Assembly (NCBI RefSeq): GCF_022539665.2
Contig: NC_081339.1
Location: 1,612,001-1,676,000, forward strand
Direction: 5' to 3'
DNA: 64,000 nt
Source of the DNA: Daphnia carinata
Lineage: Eukaryota; Arthropoda; Branchiopoda; Diplostraca; Daphniidae
Both the position numbers and the translations under genes were made by a program. This document shows, piece by piece, positions 34,490-46,745 of the stretch (its first letter is position 1; each line of letters starts with the position of its first letter). The notes under the pieces were generated by a model, which saw only the letters and a program-made list of their open reading frames with translations, ran no database searches and was not told the DNA's origin.

Positions 34490-37400
34490 TAAAATTAAAA
34501 GGATACTATTAGCAAATTCACTTGCAAATATTTACATGAAATTATACAATTGCAAATAATTCAGATTGTCCAGTGACCACAGTATGGATACCTCAGCTGT
34601 GCACACAGTTTGGATTGAAGAAGAAAGTTGGCGAGGTGATCTCGGATGTGGAGCTGCGAGCCTTTGGTGATTTGTGGGTTTAGGCCAAGAATATTGTTTG
34701 TGTTCCAGGTAAGATTTATTTGTGAGAGAAGTTCTTAAAGTGGAATATAAATGGGGAAAAGCGCCCTCGTACTGTAAGGACATGATCTACGTTTTCGATT
34801 TCAGGGCATCCATGGCGGCCGTGGGGCTGGATGTCCAAATCAATTTTGCTCATAGGGGCATTTAACCTGTTATGCCAAATTCTGAGTCGGTGGAGAGCTG
34901 TGTTAATCATTCTGTTTAGATGGTGAAGCCATTCTGTGATCCATAGTCTGGTTTTAGAGATAACGCATAGTTTCCCACATTCTTAAAGTTCGTTGAATGT
35001 TAATGTTTACCATTTACTTTGATGGACTTTTTACTTTATGGAGTTTCCACATTGGATACTATCTGTTTCATTGGCCAGTTTGTCAGCCTTTTCATTGCCC
35101 GTGATGCTAACATGACTGGGGATCTAGGTAAAATGGGTAATTGTGCCTGCCGCCTTAAGTCCTAATATTATGTTCCAGATTTTGAGCAAGACTGGGTTAG
35201 GTACAATCCTTGGAGTAGCATCGATGGCTAGGAGAGCAGCCTTAGAGTCTGTGAAGATGTGCAGTTATGTTGGGTTGGAGTCGTGTAGTTAGGCAGCATC
35301 GAGGGCTATCACGATGCCATATAGTTCTGCTGTTTGGATGTTTGAACCTCTAGAGAGGTGCCAGGCATTATTCAGATTGGTGGAAGGGAAGGTGTATGTA
35401 CATGTATGGGCATTGTTTTGGATTGATCCGTCTGTGTATCCTGTCATTACAGTGGAGGGGATATGTGAGGCAATATTTTCAAAGGTTGCTTGGGCTTTAG
35501 CTTGGTTGGAAGAGGCGTCCTTTTTATTCATGAGGAACCAAGTCGTTTTGTGAGAGGAGATCGACCAAGGGGGCGGATTTTTAGTTGGGCAGTTTAGGTA
35601 CGGTCTTTCTTAAAAATATTTTTGTCTATTGTCATGATGTCTTTGACATGCAAGGCTAGGCTAGGTATGTTTCTGGGTGGCCAGGGATTGGAGTTTGTGG
35701 CGTGAAACTGTGCGCGTTTGTACATAGAATTTTTTTTTTTTCCCAAGTTTTATGAGGTGTCGAGCAGCTAGCCATTTCATTCGGGTTTTTGTTGGTTCCA
35801 GTCCTAGTTCATAGTACAGTATTTCGGTAGGGGTGAAATTTATTGAGCCCTGTATTAAGCGGATGATTCCACGAGTGATTATATCTATCTTTAAAATGTT
35901 TGAAGGGCTAGCTTCATAATCCCATTATCAATCTTACTTCGAATTATTGTTTTGAGGAGGGTTGCTAGGGTTGGGTGCTAGTGTCCAAGTTTTTGGTTAA
36001 CTATAATACTACAAAGATTTCTTTTTTTGCAGCTCGAGATTACTGTATCAATATGGGCTAACAAGTTGAGTTTTCGATCAAATGTGCTGCCGGCTGATGG
36101 AATTCTTCTGAAGTGAATGAAGAGGAGCGGAGGCTGAGGAATGCTGTGTGATCTTGAGAGTATCAGTATTGTGGATTTTCATGAAAGAAAATCTAAACCC
36201 CACTTCTTACCCCATCTGTATAGCTTATCCCGGTATTAAGGTTGCAGTTTGTCTTCTGCCGTTGTTGCGTTCTTTGCTTGCATGCATATGCGACGTCATC
36301 AGCGTAGTGAAGGGCGATTAATTCGGGTGGGAGGAGAGGTAGGTCACTCATCATGACGTTAAATAGTGTAGGGCTTAGTACGGCTCCTGCGATGAGTTGG
36401 CCTGTGTCTGAGAGGTTGTTCCCCACTCTCACTCGCGTTCTTCTATATGTGAGGAAGGATTGGATCCAGCTGAGAATAAGTCCTATTATTTGCATCTTGG
36501 AGAGTTTGAAGATGACACTATCAAATCGGGTGTGGTCAAAAGCCATGGCAATATCGAAGAATACTGCGTATGTGGAGAGTCCCTTGTTGAAGCCGTTCTT
36601 GGTGTCATTTTCGAGAGCTAGGATGTGATCTAAGGTGCTTCTACCGTGCGAAATCCGGCTTGTGTTGGCTGTAACTGTTGTTTTCTTCCAGATGCCAGAC
36701 TATCCGGTTCTTAATGACCTTTTCCATGGTTTTCCCTATGCATGATGTGAGAGATATAGGGCGGAAAGACGCAGAATCTTCTGTAGCCTTGTTAGGTTTA
36801 GGGATCGGAATTATTAAGGCTTCTTTTCAGTCGTTTGGGTTGAGCCGTTTGCGAGGAGTGTTCAATAGATGATGAAGCATCTCATGGTTGTCGTGTGTAA
36901 GGTTAGACAGCATTTTATTATGCGTGAGATCTAGGCCCATAGATGGCTTTTGCGTCTGTTTAGGGCTAGAGTTATTTCACCTGGCATGATGGGAGAGTTG
37001 AGAGCGCTATGATATGGCGACGCGACGGCTGTCCCTATATCTTCTTTTAGGTTGGCTTGTAATTCAGGTTAATAGTTGGAATTGTCGGAAATAGTAGGAA
37101 TGTTTTTAGAAATATATTTGCTTTCTATCCGGGTTCGGTTATTAATGTCCCATCTTTCAGGAGCAGGGGATGCGCGTTTGCGGATGAGGTATGGTCACGA
37201 CCAGTCATCGCTTTGGCGAAGGTCCATATAGTATGTTTATCTTTGTGTGAACTGAGGCTGGTAACGAATTTCTCCCATGATTGTTTTTTAGCATTGATTA
37301 GGGCCTTTTTTGCGCCTCAGCTTTTTTCCAGGCGATTGTTTTGTTTACCGAGAAAGAGTCAGAGCGCCAATCGAAAAGGGTTTTCCTGGTAGTCCGCACA

Positions 37401-38530
37401 TGGTTTTCGCAGTCCTTGTTCCACCATGGCTTGTTAGGTTCTGGTGTGATGCGGTAGGCTGGGGTACTCAGTTTGAAAAATGTGTCGCTAGCATCCATTA
37501 GGGCGTCAAAGACTAGCTTGTATGTTTCAACAGGGTTTGTCTTTTCGGTGTAGTGTTTGTTGAGGAGGAATTTATTTATATGGACATTCCAGTCCGACCA
37601 TAGCTCATCTAGGAATATCCATGTAGATGTGGGGACAGTTCTTTCTCGGGGAATAATTTTGGTTTTCATGATAACAGGAAAATGATCCATGCCAAGGTAT
37701 GGGTCTAGTGTGATGATGGAGTGGCAAGTGATGGAGGGGGAGCAGAATGTAAGGTCGATTGTTGAGGTTTTCCCGGTAGTAGGGTTTCTGTAAGTTCCCA
37801 GTGAGTTGGGGGTAATCAGTACGATGTCCGGGGTTTCTATTAAGGCACTATAAATAGATTTCTCGCTTCTATTTCAGTTAGGTACATGGCTCCATAGCTT
37901 ATCGTAGCCGTTAAAATCCTCCCCCGCCTCAAATATCAAGCTGTTTTTGCGGTCAAAAATAGCAGGATTTCTTCTTTGGCACAGTCATCCGAGTGGCAGT
38001 AGGCAGAGATTATGTCGATTGCCGTGTTATTAAAGGTGTTAATCGTGACGCCTACCGCTTCGAGTTTAGGGTTATTTGTGAGAGTGAGTGGGGCATGTGG
38101 GAGAGAATGAGGATGGCAACTCCCCATCCAGGTTGGCCAGTTAAATTTTTGAGAATAATGTTGTAGGAGCTGACTTTAATAGAAAAGGTGATCTTCCGCA
38201 AGTTTCGCAAAGAAGTACGACGCAGGGTATTTGTGTACTAAGGAAATTATGGAATTCTCCTAGGCGGGACCATGTAAGGCCACGCGCGTTTCACTGGATA
38301 CATTTAAAATTGTTCATTTGTTTCCTTTGGATGGGGCCTTAGTTTTTCCCTCCACAGCTGTAGTAGTTTCGGATTTGGATTTGGGATGGGGTTTTGGAAG
38401 TTCTTGGGGTGTCATGGGGGACGAGCTTGAGTCTGAGTCGGGGATAGAGATAACGTCCATGGGTTTAGGCGTAGGTAAACGTGCTAGTAAAATATGTTCT
38501 TGTTGAATTTCCCAACAAACACACACTATT
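34490..38530 (-). mobile_element. Degenerate LINE with endonuclease, reverse transcriptase and RNase H
   Basis: Reading down the minus strand I see in order: the end of an ORF1 or spacer (38526-38314); an APE-type endonuclease start with ARGLTWSRLGEFHNFLS and the strand text AIDIISAYCHS (about 38280-37936); a linker with PWWNKDCENHVRTTRKTLF (37690-37298); reverse transcriptase with GQLIAGAVLSPTLFNVMMSD and the catalytic HYADDVAYA (36546-36193); RNase H with MTGYTDGS and TAELYGIVIALDAA (35531-35289); and a His/Cys-type C-terminal remnant (34910-34532). The EN-RT-RNase H order suggests the I/Jockey-like group. Many stops and frame changes interrupt it, and ORF1 is largely missing, so the copy is dead. 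Confidence 0.85.
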
Positions 38531-39105
38531 AGATTACATTTCTTGTCATAACAAAAGAGTGATAATGGAATGACCGGTAGAGGAGAGCAGTTAAGTTGTC
38601 CTCTTATGGTTGCTGTATTTTTTATTCCAGTTTGTTGAAGGTGAATTCATATAGGGACCTTAATTCCTCTTTGAGAAGAGTTTATGGTTCCATTTGTGGT
38701 TAAGTTTACATTCTAGTGGTTCACGTAAATAATTCACACTAAACCTAGGGATGGAAAGACCATTCATTCTTCACATTCTATTGATATGAGATCACGCTAG
38801 CCCAGCTTATCAGAATTTTCCGTGGGCGTTCAAACTGAAATCCATGTTGATCCCGTCTTATCTGCTGCCACGGTAAAAACCCTCGTTTAACGCTTTTTGT
38901 TATTTTATTCTAATTGGCTCTACTTGTAATATTTTAGAAACTAATGTTAAATATTTCAAATCCAAAACTGTCTGTTAATCTACCTCCAACACGCAAACCA
39001 TTTTTTAATACCACCTGACTTCAAGCTATTAATCCGAACATGCTTAAAACAAATGCTCAATTTTAGCTGGACACATACCATTTCATACCATTCATACCAT
39101 TTTGT
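38531..39105. other. No supported feature
   Basis: Sequence between the LINE and the tyrosine-rich relic, with no recognisable frame. Confidence 0.35.
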
Positions 39106-39327
39106 TACAACTTATGCTACTCCAACGAGGATCCCAAATACTACACAACAAAGGCACCGGAGTACTACACGACGACTTACGCTACATCGGGCTACTATAC
39201 TGAAGCCGAGAAGTCCTAGGCTGCACCATGTTACTCCACTGGTACTGGTGACGTAATAACTAATACTCTTACGCCACTTGCTTGGCTTGGCGTTTTGTTT
39301 AACGGGAAGCGCGAAAGAGGTTTCTAG
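39106..39327 (+). pseudogene. Relic of a YYTTKAPEYY-repeat structural protein
   Basis: The frame reads DPKYYTTKAPEYYTTTYAT, then SGYYTEAEKS, a TAG stop, then AAPCYSTGTGDVITNTLTP, to a second TAG at 39325-39327. Arrays of YYTTKAPEYYTTTYA and YYTEAPKYY are typical of a secreted, probably cuticular family that I associate with Daphnia genomes. Only the last repeats survive, no start or signal peptide is present, and the frame is interrupted. It supports the organism guess. Confidence 0.65.
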
Positions 39328-39362
39328 ATTTAGTTCGATCCATTTACTTTAAACTTAATGTA

Positions 39363-42099
39363 GGGGAGACCGGGGCTACTCGGGACACGGGTTACTTGGG
39401 ACAAGTCATGTATTTCACATACGCTTCGTCATAAAATTATGAAATTTGCACGTCAGGTTTATTACGCACATGCGCGTTTGGGGATGGAGTTTTGTGGTAG
39501 TGGTGGCATCCGTTTTTGAAATACAGCCATAAGAAATTTTTGATGGTTCGAAAAATTATGTTGGGCTCTAATAATATTGTTATTTACGGCTACGTTATTT
39601 GATCTAAAATTTTACAAAAAATATAGCGAAATACTCTATTCATTTTCAAACATTTCTTCAGTTTCAAAAAAAAAATATCTGAAGTGGTTTTCTGAAAATC
39701 GGGTGTTTTCAAAGACACCACCCATGGGGCTGGTTGGGACAAGATATTCTGGGGTAAGATGGGGCGGGGTAAAACAGAGCGGATAGCAAGCTCACATCTT
39801 GCCGGGCGGTATGCATCAACTCTCTCTCGTTAACCGTAAACAAGCAAAATGACTACGTAATTTCAAAAAAAAAATGAATCTGAAGAACAGATGGCTTGGT
39901 ATATAAAGAAACTCTTACACCGTAGTCGTCATAAGTCATCTGTCATCGGTCCACTTGACACCACCTCTATTCTGCTTCGTATCTGGAAAACGGTAAGCTA
40001 TCATTCGTGCAATCACTGACAATTAATAGTTTTCGTCTGTTATTGTTGTTGTGTTGTATTAATTATGACCGCAGCTCTATTTTATTCCTTTAATCTAGAT
40101 GGTTCGTAATTATAAGCGAAAACGGTCAGATTCTCCGCCAAAAGAAGAGATACTGCATCGCGGTGTAACTTCTGTGTTAGCGAGAGGACATTCGATCCGG
40201 CATGCCAGTTCCTTTTTCAATGTTAAGAAGTCCACTTTGGGCAGGTATGTGAAGAAATTTCGCGAAAATGGTCCTCCGCTTTCAACACAGCCTGTTATGC
40301 GACTGGAACATGCTCGTCAAATTATTCCGATTGGGCTCGAGACGGAATTGGCAAATTATTTGAAGACTTGCTCTTTGATGAGCCACGGCGTAACTCCAAG
40401 AGAATCCCGGTGCTTAGCCTTTACATTTGCCATCGCTAACGGTTTAACCGTGCCAAAAAATTGGATAGAGAAAGGAAAGGCATCCAAAGATTGGTTTACG
40501 TATTTTTTTTAAACGGAACCCGTCTTTGTCTATCCGTGCACCCGAGGCGACAAGACAGGCACGTGTCAGTGCATTTAACGCACCCACTGTAGCCAAGTTT
40601 TTCGATAATTTAATTGAAGTCATGACAAAATATCGCATCCGACCCGGCCGATCTGGATCACGGACGAGACGGGCATTCCAACTGTCTTGTCACCACCGAA
40701 TGTCGTCGCTACCAAGGGATTGAAGCAGGTTCAACAAACGGTTTCGGCTGAGCGTGGAGTTACCACTATAATGGTTGGCTCCATCTGTGATGCTTGAAAG
40801 TCATTGTCCACCCGTCTACATATTCCCCCGTAAAAACTTTCTTTCGTCAATGTCTTCTCATGGACCACCTGGTTGTCTTGGTATTGCCCATCCTAGTGGT
40901 TGGATCAACGCCGACACTTTTTTTATGTCACTTCAGCACTTCAAGAAGTTTGTTGATTGTTCCATCGACAATCCTATTCTCCTTCTACTTGACAACCACA
41001 GCAGCCACATGGACTACAAAGTTATGTGTTTTGCAATGGAAAGCGGAATTCATATGTTGACGTTTCCGCCACACTGCTCTCAACGGCTGCAGCCGTTGGA
41101 CATCGCCGTCTACGGTCGATTTTAATCTGCTTTAACAAACAGGTTTCAAGATTGGCTGAATCTTAATCCGGGCAAGAGAATCAGCATTCACGAAGTTGCG
41201 GAGTTAACTCGGGATTCTTATTTGTTGTCATTCACTCCAGAGAACATCATATCGGGATTTAAGAACAGCGGCATTTCTCCTTTCAATAGACATTTTCCCT
41301 GCTTCGCTCTATATGCCGTCATTTGCCACTGGTCGAAGTTATTTTGATTGATATTATTTGGAAAATCATATTTTTTTTTATTATAGAGTCGCTGTCGACC
41401 GATCTGTCTGATCCGTTTTCTTCTCCAGCGGCGCCTGAGACTGACTTATCGGTTCCGCATTCTCCGGAAGAAGCGTTACCAAACGATCGGATCGTCTTAC
41501 AAGTTCCGTCAATGCCCGCTCGGACCGGATCTAATGGTGTTTCTAGTCCGATTGTGCTCCCGATAAATGTGCAACCGTTTCCTAGGGTTAGCTCAATCTC
41601 TAGTGTGAGTGGAAGCCAGAGGACACAGGGCCGGACGAGGATACTTACGGCCACGCCGGAGAAAAATGCGATCGAAGAGGCTGCAAACAGAAAAACACGC
41701 AAGGCTCCCGCTCGTCAATTGGGTGTAAAACTTAGCAGCCACTAGTCAACGATGAAAACAACTTGCGTAAAGAAGAAGAGGAATTTAACATTGGCTCTGT
41801 TCCCCTATATCGCCCAGTCTATATCGCCCCCGCGCCAACAAGAACACGTTCCGGTCGCCGGACTAAAGCTAATCCGCGGCCGGATATGTAAATTTAATTA
41901 TTGTTAATTTTGTAGAAAACACAGCCACTAAAATTTAAAATATTTTCCAGAAAAAAATTAGTAGAAGAGTTAATTATTAAAGCAGAGTATAAATGAAGAA
42001 AGCGCGGTTTTAATGGAGAAGAAAATTTATTTTTATCTATCATTAGTCAAGAGTTATTCGACGAAAAAGAAACGCGTCCCAATAAGCCCCGGTCTCCCG
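39363..42099 (+). mobile_element. pogo-like DNA transposon, 2.7 kb, TA target duplication
   Basis: The left end, after TA at 39361-39362, is GGGGAGACCGGGGCTACTCG and continues GGGACA. The right end, before TA at 42100-42101, is its imperfect reverse complement (GGGAGACCGGGGCTTATTGG). A transposase relic lies inside (40099 to about 41890). The TA duplication and terminal repeat style fit the Tc1/mariner-pogo group. The same terminal sequence bounds the MITE at 50638-51646. Confidence 0.8.
40099..41890 (+). pseudogene. Broken pogo/Tigger-type transposase
   Basis: The N-terminal frame (40099-40512) has a Pipsqueak/CENP-B-like helix-turn-helix (GVTSVLARGHSIRHASSFFN, VKKSTLGRYVKKF) and ends in a T-run frameshift. 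The DDE domain continues in other frames: WITDETGIPTVLSPPNVVAT around 40650-40720, then LLLLDNHSSHMDYKV and FPPHCSQRLQPLDIAVYG (to 41125) with a stop after GRF. These hold the expected first and second Asp and the PLD of the third site. A Ser/Pro-rich tail (41390-41745) and SGRRT follow. At least three frame changes make it inactive. Confidence 0.8.
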
Positions 42100-42427
42100 T
42101 ACCCTAGATATACCAAATCAAATGTCTCCATAATATTAAATTTGCAAAATTATTTAACGGCAATGAAGAAGTTCACTGAAATTCTCAAACTGGCTAAAAG
42201 ATTTGACAAGTTGCAGCACACAATTTGATTTGATTTTTATAATTTACCGATGAGCTTTTGCTAATGGTTGAGTTTTCCATCTTGATAAATTGTGAGTGTT
42301 GGTTGTTGTGTTGTATTTGCGTGCCAATTGTTCACGCTCCTGGAAATGGGTAGTCGGATAACAAATACGCCGACATTATCGTCACCAGCCAATCTGACGA
42401 ACGCAACCTTGGCAACAGTAATCAGAT

Positions 42428-42615
42428 TGGCGGTGAAATAGGACTGTGACGAAATAGGACTGGAGAAATAGGACTGAATATTTCCAGTCCTATTTCTACC
42501 GGAGAAATAGCACTGGGAGAAATAGTGACTGACTTTTAAAAACTTTTAGGACAGTCCTATTTCTCCATGGCATCAGTCCTATTTCTCCTCGGCATTAGTC
42601 CTATTTCTCCTTAGA
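42428..42615. repeat. Cluster of GAAATAGGACTG motifs in both orientations
   Basis: The motif GGAGAAATAGGACTG occurs several times on the plus strand at 42434-42545, and its complement CAGTCCTATTTCTCC several times at 42480-42615. The halves can pair into a hairpin of repeated motifs. Confidence 0.75.
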
Positions 42616-42629
42616 GAGAGTTCTGTCAC

Positions 42630-42920
42630 TTTTATTTTGTTCCAATAGGAACGATGAGCCTCCGATCCGGTAGGCAACCTATTGCGTATGAGCATCGGCT
42701 TATATCCATTTCCCTTTTTAAAAAAACCGATGGTATTAACTCATTACTTAAATGGTTCACAAAATATTTATCTCTTATCCTGTTTTAATTTAGCCGACTT
42801 ATGCCCTAGGAGAACGTGATCTTTTTTACATCTAATAGATATCAATTTGTCTTATTACTGGATCTAGTTAGCTAAGACAACTGTAAGCGTGTTCGTTTAA
42901 AGCATGCTTTCCTTCGGTTT
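42630..42920. other. No supported feature
   Basis: Short AT-rich spacer between the motif cluster and the next transposon-like ORF. Confidence 0.35.
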
Positions 42921-42926
42921 CACATT

Positions 42927-43810
42927 TCATACAGCAATAGTGTGCACCGCAAGGTTTGACTCGTATGATGAAACTTTGAGCAGGTGCATCGCAAAAAATC
43001 CAGCTATCTCAAGCTTAACGAAACAGTCCTTGTAATGAAAACCATTTTCAATCAAGCATGAAATCTCAGTATGAAAATGCTTTAAATAGTCATTTCGATG
43101 ATCAGGCTTTGATGTTCCATGATGAAAACCAATCTCAAACGGCTTAGCACCCTTCAATTGAAGAAGACCGAGAATCGGCCAAAACTGGCTATTAGTGCTT
43201 TTATTCGCAGGCATTCCATCGCACCCAACAAACGTTTTAACTATAGCTCCCACAGATTCGAAAGTTACATTTAATAAGTTCAAAGAAGCTGTAATACCAT
43301 CAAGTAGATTGAATTCGAAATACCGCCCGGGACTAACTTCGTTTGTGTTTACCTTACGAGAAGTGCCTAACAGCGTTTTAAGATTCTTGGGGAGGAAAGA
43401 AATATATTGATCAGCTCTAAAGATAGCCAAAAGCTTGATAACACTATCCTTGAAAAGTTGGACTCTACTGCCCAATGGGCGATTCGTTTTCTAAATAATT
43501 GTTGCCCTTCTAAAACAGTTAAACCGTCATCAACACCTTCTAATTCCAAACCCCAATCATTTAGATCATCGCGATCATCGTTATCCGAAACGAATTCTTG
43601 AGCTTCATCTAAACCCCCAACACCTAAGTTATCTACAAAGCTTTCTTCATCTTCAGTAGAACCGTAATGACTTCCTTCAACATCACTACGTCTCCCTAGA
43701 GATGAAACGTCAACACGTTCACAGTGACTCGACAAACTACCGCCAATAACAATACCAACATCCCCTACTTCCATATAATTGATTGGCGTCTCTTCCGGTA
43801 AATTAACCAC
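42927..43810 (-). pseudogene. Transposon-associated ORF of the 'LPKDxRTLL' type, frameshifted
   Basis: Two overlapping minus-strand frames make one protein. The first (43810-43367) has a Ser/Asp-rich N-terminus and LFRKRIAHWAVESNFSR. The second (43475-42927) continues with DSVIKLLAIFRADQY, LPKNLKTLLGTSRKV, CDGMPANKSTNSQFWPILG and FHHGTSKPDHRNDYLKHFH. Proteins with W-ve-nIs, LPkdxRTLL and DGlPlfKS...FWPIL strings are abundant, multi-copy, transposon-associated ORFs in arthropods and cnidarians. The frame changes near 43430, so this copy is probably dead. I cannot place it in a named superfamily with confidence. Confidence 0.6.
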
Positions 43811-43989
43811 TTCCTCATTGTCACAAGTGACGGAATCATTTCCATTTCCATTTAGTTGTTCATCAACAATTCTATTAACTCTACGAGCTCTTTGTCTCCG
43901 ACCAACAAACCTTTCGCTTATTCATGGGTACTGCCGACGAGAGTATGGATACAGTGATGGATGTCTACGAAAAACGTAATGTTTATCTA

Positions 43990-44310
43990 TGAACAGAAAT
44001 CACAAAGAAACAAATTAGTATAGTGAAATTATTTTGGTTTTAAACTACCTTGTTCGTGAAATAGGTTCTTTAAAAGCTTATTGGCTTTGTGCAGATGCTA
44101 ATATATAAACCAACTTCAGTGATAAAGAATTTTGAGTAATATCTCATCTAGAGCAATACAAAGGAGGCTGGTAATATCAATTCATTTCAGAAATCAAATA
44201 AACGAAAAGAACTGAAACCCATCCATTTATTGTCTGCTAGCGATGTTTAACAATAACATACAGCAAGTGGAAAACTACATAAATCGATTGATTAGTATTG
44301 TTTTCACCAT
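43990..44310. other. No supported feature
   Basis: AT-rich spacer between the transposon-like ORF and the BEL-type segment. Confidence 0.35.
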
Positions 44311-44320
44311 ACGCGTCACG

Positions 44321-44395
44321 TGATGACTCTGGTCTTACATGAAATTTAAGCGAACGAATCTAAGACATTAACGATGTTTAATGTAGGTTTAAAAA
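44321..44395 (+). repeat. BEL-like 3' internal segment, first copy
   Basis: About 70 bp beginning GATGACTCTGGTCTTACATG and ending ACGATGTTTAATGTAGGTT is closely repeated at 50446-50520, where it continues an integrase C-terminal frame. It probably marks the 3' internal end of a BEL/Pao copy whose LTR starts 100 bp downstream. Confidence 0.6.
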
Positions 44396-44494
44396 AAAAT
44401 AGTTTTTGCGTTTCTGTTTTACTTACTAAGAAGACCATGGTGGCTGCACTGACATATATGCAGTGCTTCCTACCTTTTTTTACCCTGTAGATAC

Positions 44495-45262
44495 TGTCAG
44501 AAATTCTGACGTCCGACCCCCAGACAAGAGTAGAGAAGCTGGGGCAGGATCTGGAAGAAGCTGCGGAGTCCGAGGATGGACTTCCGACAAGCGGAACCAA
44601 CGCCGCTCCGGCCGGCGTTGGAGAATAGACCGACCGTTCAACGACATAAAGATTTAGGTCTGGCGGGAGGAGGACACATCGGCGCCGCCTGACCAGCAAT
44701 ATGAGGCCGGGGCTCCGGCATATGATATTGTAATAAACTGACTATCCCTACATATATATGGAGAGTGGTCTCTAGTGATAGTTGACCGCACTGGACACCA
44801 AAAACCAACGGGAGAAGAGGGGATGATAGCCGCAAGAGAATCTCTCCAAGCGTCAGGGGACGGAAAATTGCAGTATAGTAGGAAGGGGTCATCCCGCGAC
44901 CAGAATAAAGGAAGATCAGCGGCGACCTCTGAGCCAGCGTTGAAATTTATGTTACATTGATTAATTGATCTGTCAATGGTGGGTTTTTGTATGGGTATAT
45001 ATAAGAGCCGATTAGGTCTCAGTAATACACTCACATTTTTACATCGAAACCAGCCACAAGTCTTCTTGATAATTATTCTTTAGTATTTCCTTGTTGTTCC
45101 CTGTTGTGTTGTGCCCGCCGTTCGCCGCTGCTCCTGCCTTGCCCGACGCTCGCCGCCGATCACCGCCTTGCTCGCGTTTGCCGCCGACATCTCGTATTCG
45201 CTACCGTTACCCTGGGACTTCATCTCTATATTATTCCCATTATTAAAAATCTATTCTTTCCA
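44495..45262 (+). mobile_element. BEL/Pao-type LTR
   Basis: It starts TGTCAGAAATTCTGACGTCC and ends ...TTTCCA near 45262 (right border approximate). It has a TATA-like TATATATAAG at 44996-45005. The following leader contains TTTGGTCCTTCGAACCGGAG at 45391-45410, a leader string I associate with BEL/Pao elements just before the Gag frame. A related, shortened LTR begins at 46746. Confidence 0.65.
44996..45005 (+). promoter_or_regulatory. TATA-like element of the BEL LTR
   Basis: TATATATAAG lies about 500 bp into the LTR, a plausible core promoter. Confidence 0.45.
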
Positions 45263-45467
45263 GGTACGGTCCCCCTTTTGGCGCTGTTGTGTGTCCGGCC
45301 CATAAGGCCCGCCTTACTTCAGGGTACTATACTTCATCCTATATTTACCACACTGAGTCGGCAGTCTCCGACGGTGGATAAAAATCCACATTTGGTCCTT
45401 CGAACCGGAGGCGCCGACGTAGAAAACAGATTAATTATAACTAAACCCTTCATATTTTTCTCTTCCA

Positions 45468-46172
45468 GTGTCGAACAACATTCTAGCACAGCACCAGAGC
45501 GCTGTATTCGCTGGATTCCAATATCTGATCGATACCGACACCCGCAGCTACGAGCTGTGGAAAGAGCTCAAGCGAACCGTCCCGAAGGGAGTCTTTCGAA
45601 AGCTCCGCATCCCGGAGCCCTCTCCAGAGCAGGAGCCGGGGAAAGCTTCCGAGAAGAAGTCCCGGCCAACCCCTTACACTCGACCCGTACAAAAAATCAT
45701 CGACGCCCCAGACCGGTACCTCGACGAACACGAGAGGGTCCAGCTCGCTGCCTTACAAGCTGTCAAGGACTCGAACACCGAAATCATCTCCGGAACTCAG
45801 AAAGCCTGCGACTACGCCGATAAGCGAAGGAACGTTCTCCTGGAGACCAGCCGCCTGCGCCGAGATAAAGAAGAAATCCAGCGGAGAGAAGAAGCACTCG
45901 CAAGGGCGAGAAACTCAGCTCCGGTAGTACTCACGCCCAGACTTAACTACCCTGGTCCGTCAACCTCCGCACATCCACGCGTCAATCCCGCACCAGAACC
46001 AACCAGGGCTCAAAAAACCCCCAAACGGTCAAAATCCGCAGCCAACACCCCGCGGAGGTGGAAAAGGATCGTCGAGGAGGAGAAAATCCACACCGAGTTG
46101 ACCCGAAAATTCGCCCGCACCGGGCTTCTATCTTCCTCAAACGATGACGAGATCTTCAGATCTCCGTACTAA
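45468..46172 (+). CDS. BEL/Pao Gag-like ORF, 234 aa
   Basis: Open frame after the BEL leader, following a CAG acceptor-like site. It starts at a GTG (SNNILAQHQSAVFAGFQYL), with no ATG, so translation may need a spliced or upstream start. It holds a coiled-coil-like stretch rich in Arg/Glu (RRDKEEIQRREEALARARN), a Pro-rich part and a basic part (KTPKRSKSAANTPRRWKR). It lies where Gag should be, but it is shorter than typical BEL Gag and runs straight into an integrase tail, so the pol gene has been deleted. It is a retrotransposon protein and not a host gene. Confidence 0.5.
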   Translation: MSNNILAQHQSAVFAGFQYLIDTDTRSYELWKELKRTVPKGVFRKLRIPEPSPEQEPGKASEKKSRPTPYTRPVQKIIDAPDRYLDEHERVQLAALQAVKDSNTEIISGTQKACDYADKRRNVLLETSRLRRDKEEIQRREEALARARNSAPVVLTPRLNYPGPSTSAHPRVNPAPEPTRAQKTPKRSKSAANTPRRWKRIVEEEKIHTELTRKFARTGLLSSSNDDEIFRSPY

Positions 46173-46221
46173 AAAGTTAAACGGAGGTTTTCTCCGAGCC
46201 TAGTCCCATGTATCAGAAGAG

Positions 46222-46659
46222 GAAGACGAACCATTAACGCCGAGACAACTCATATCTGGTTAGAGGCAAAGGCAAGGACACCCGGCGGACGAGGAAGAGC
46301 GGGAATACTCAGACCGGACGGCTATCACCCAACGGGAACGAAAACGGAGGAAACTGCTAGGAATATGGTGGGAACATTTCTACCAGGAATATGTGGCAGA
46401 CTTGGAACGATTTCACTGCCCATCACCAACGAGTACGAAGACCGTTGAGATAGGTCAGGTTGTATTAATTCACGACGAGCACTCTAAGAGAACAAAATGG
46501 AAGACCGGGAGAGTGGCAAAAATTTACCCAAGTTCGGACGGTAAAACCCGGAGAGTGGCAGTGTTGATAGCCGATAAGATGAAAGGTGTAGGATCGACAC
46601 CAATATACAGAGATATGAAGACCGTTCCCGCTAGAGCTCCACGCGGGACAGATAGATGA
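46222..46659 (+). pseudogene. BEL/Pao integrase C-terminal remnant
   Basis: The frame begins around PLTPRQLISG, has a stop, continues through RKLLGIWWEHFYQEYVADL and then VEIGQVVLIHDEHSKRTKW and GRVAKIYPSSDGKTRRVAVL. This is the small C-terminal domain typical of BEL/Pao integrases (GDxVLI..., WplGrV...). The same domain, less damaged, is at 50052-50525. The reverse transcriptase, RNase H and integrase core are absent. Confidence 0.75.
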
Positions 46660-46745
46660 CGACCCCACTAACACAGCCCCTTTTCGAGACCCGGCGTCGA
46701 ACGCTGAGTCGGACTTCGAGTTGGACGATGATCCAACGGGGGGAG

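Noticed and set aside
44346-44699. 117-codon minus frame over the BEL LTR start
   Set aside because: It is antisense to a retrotransposon LTR and 3' segment; the frame looks incidental.
45104-45823. 239-codon plus frame over the BEL LTR and Gag start
   Set aside because: Arg/Pro/Leu-rich out-of-frame reading of the LTR and leader; the Gag-like frame at 45468 has better context.
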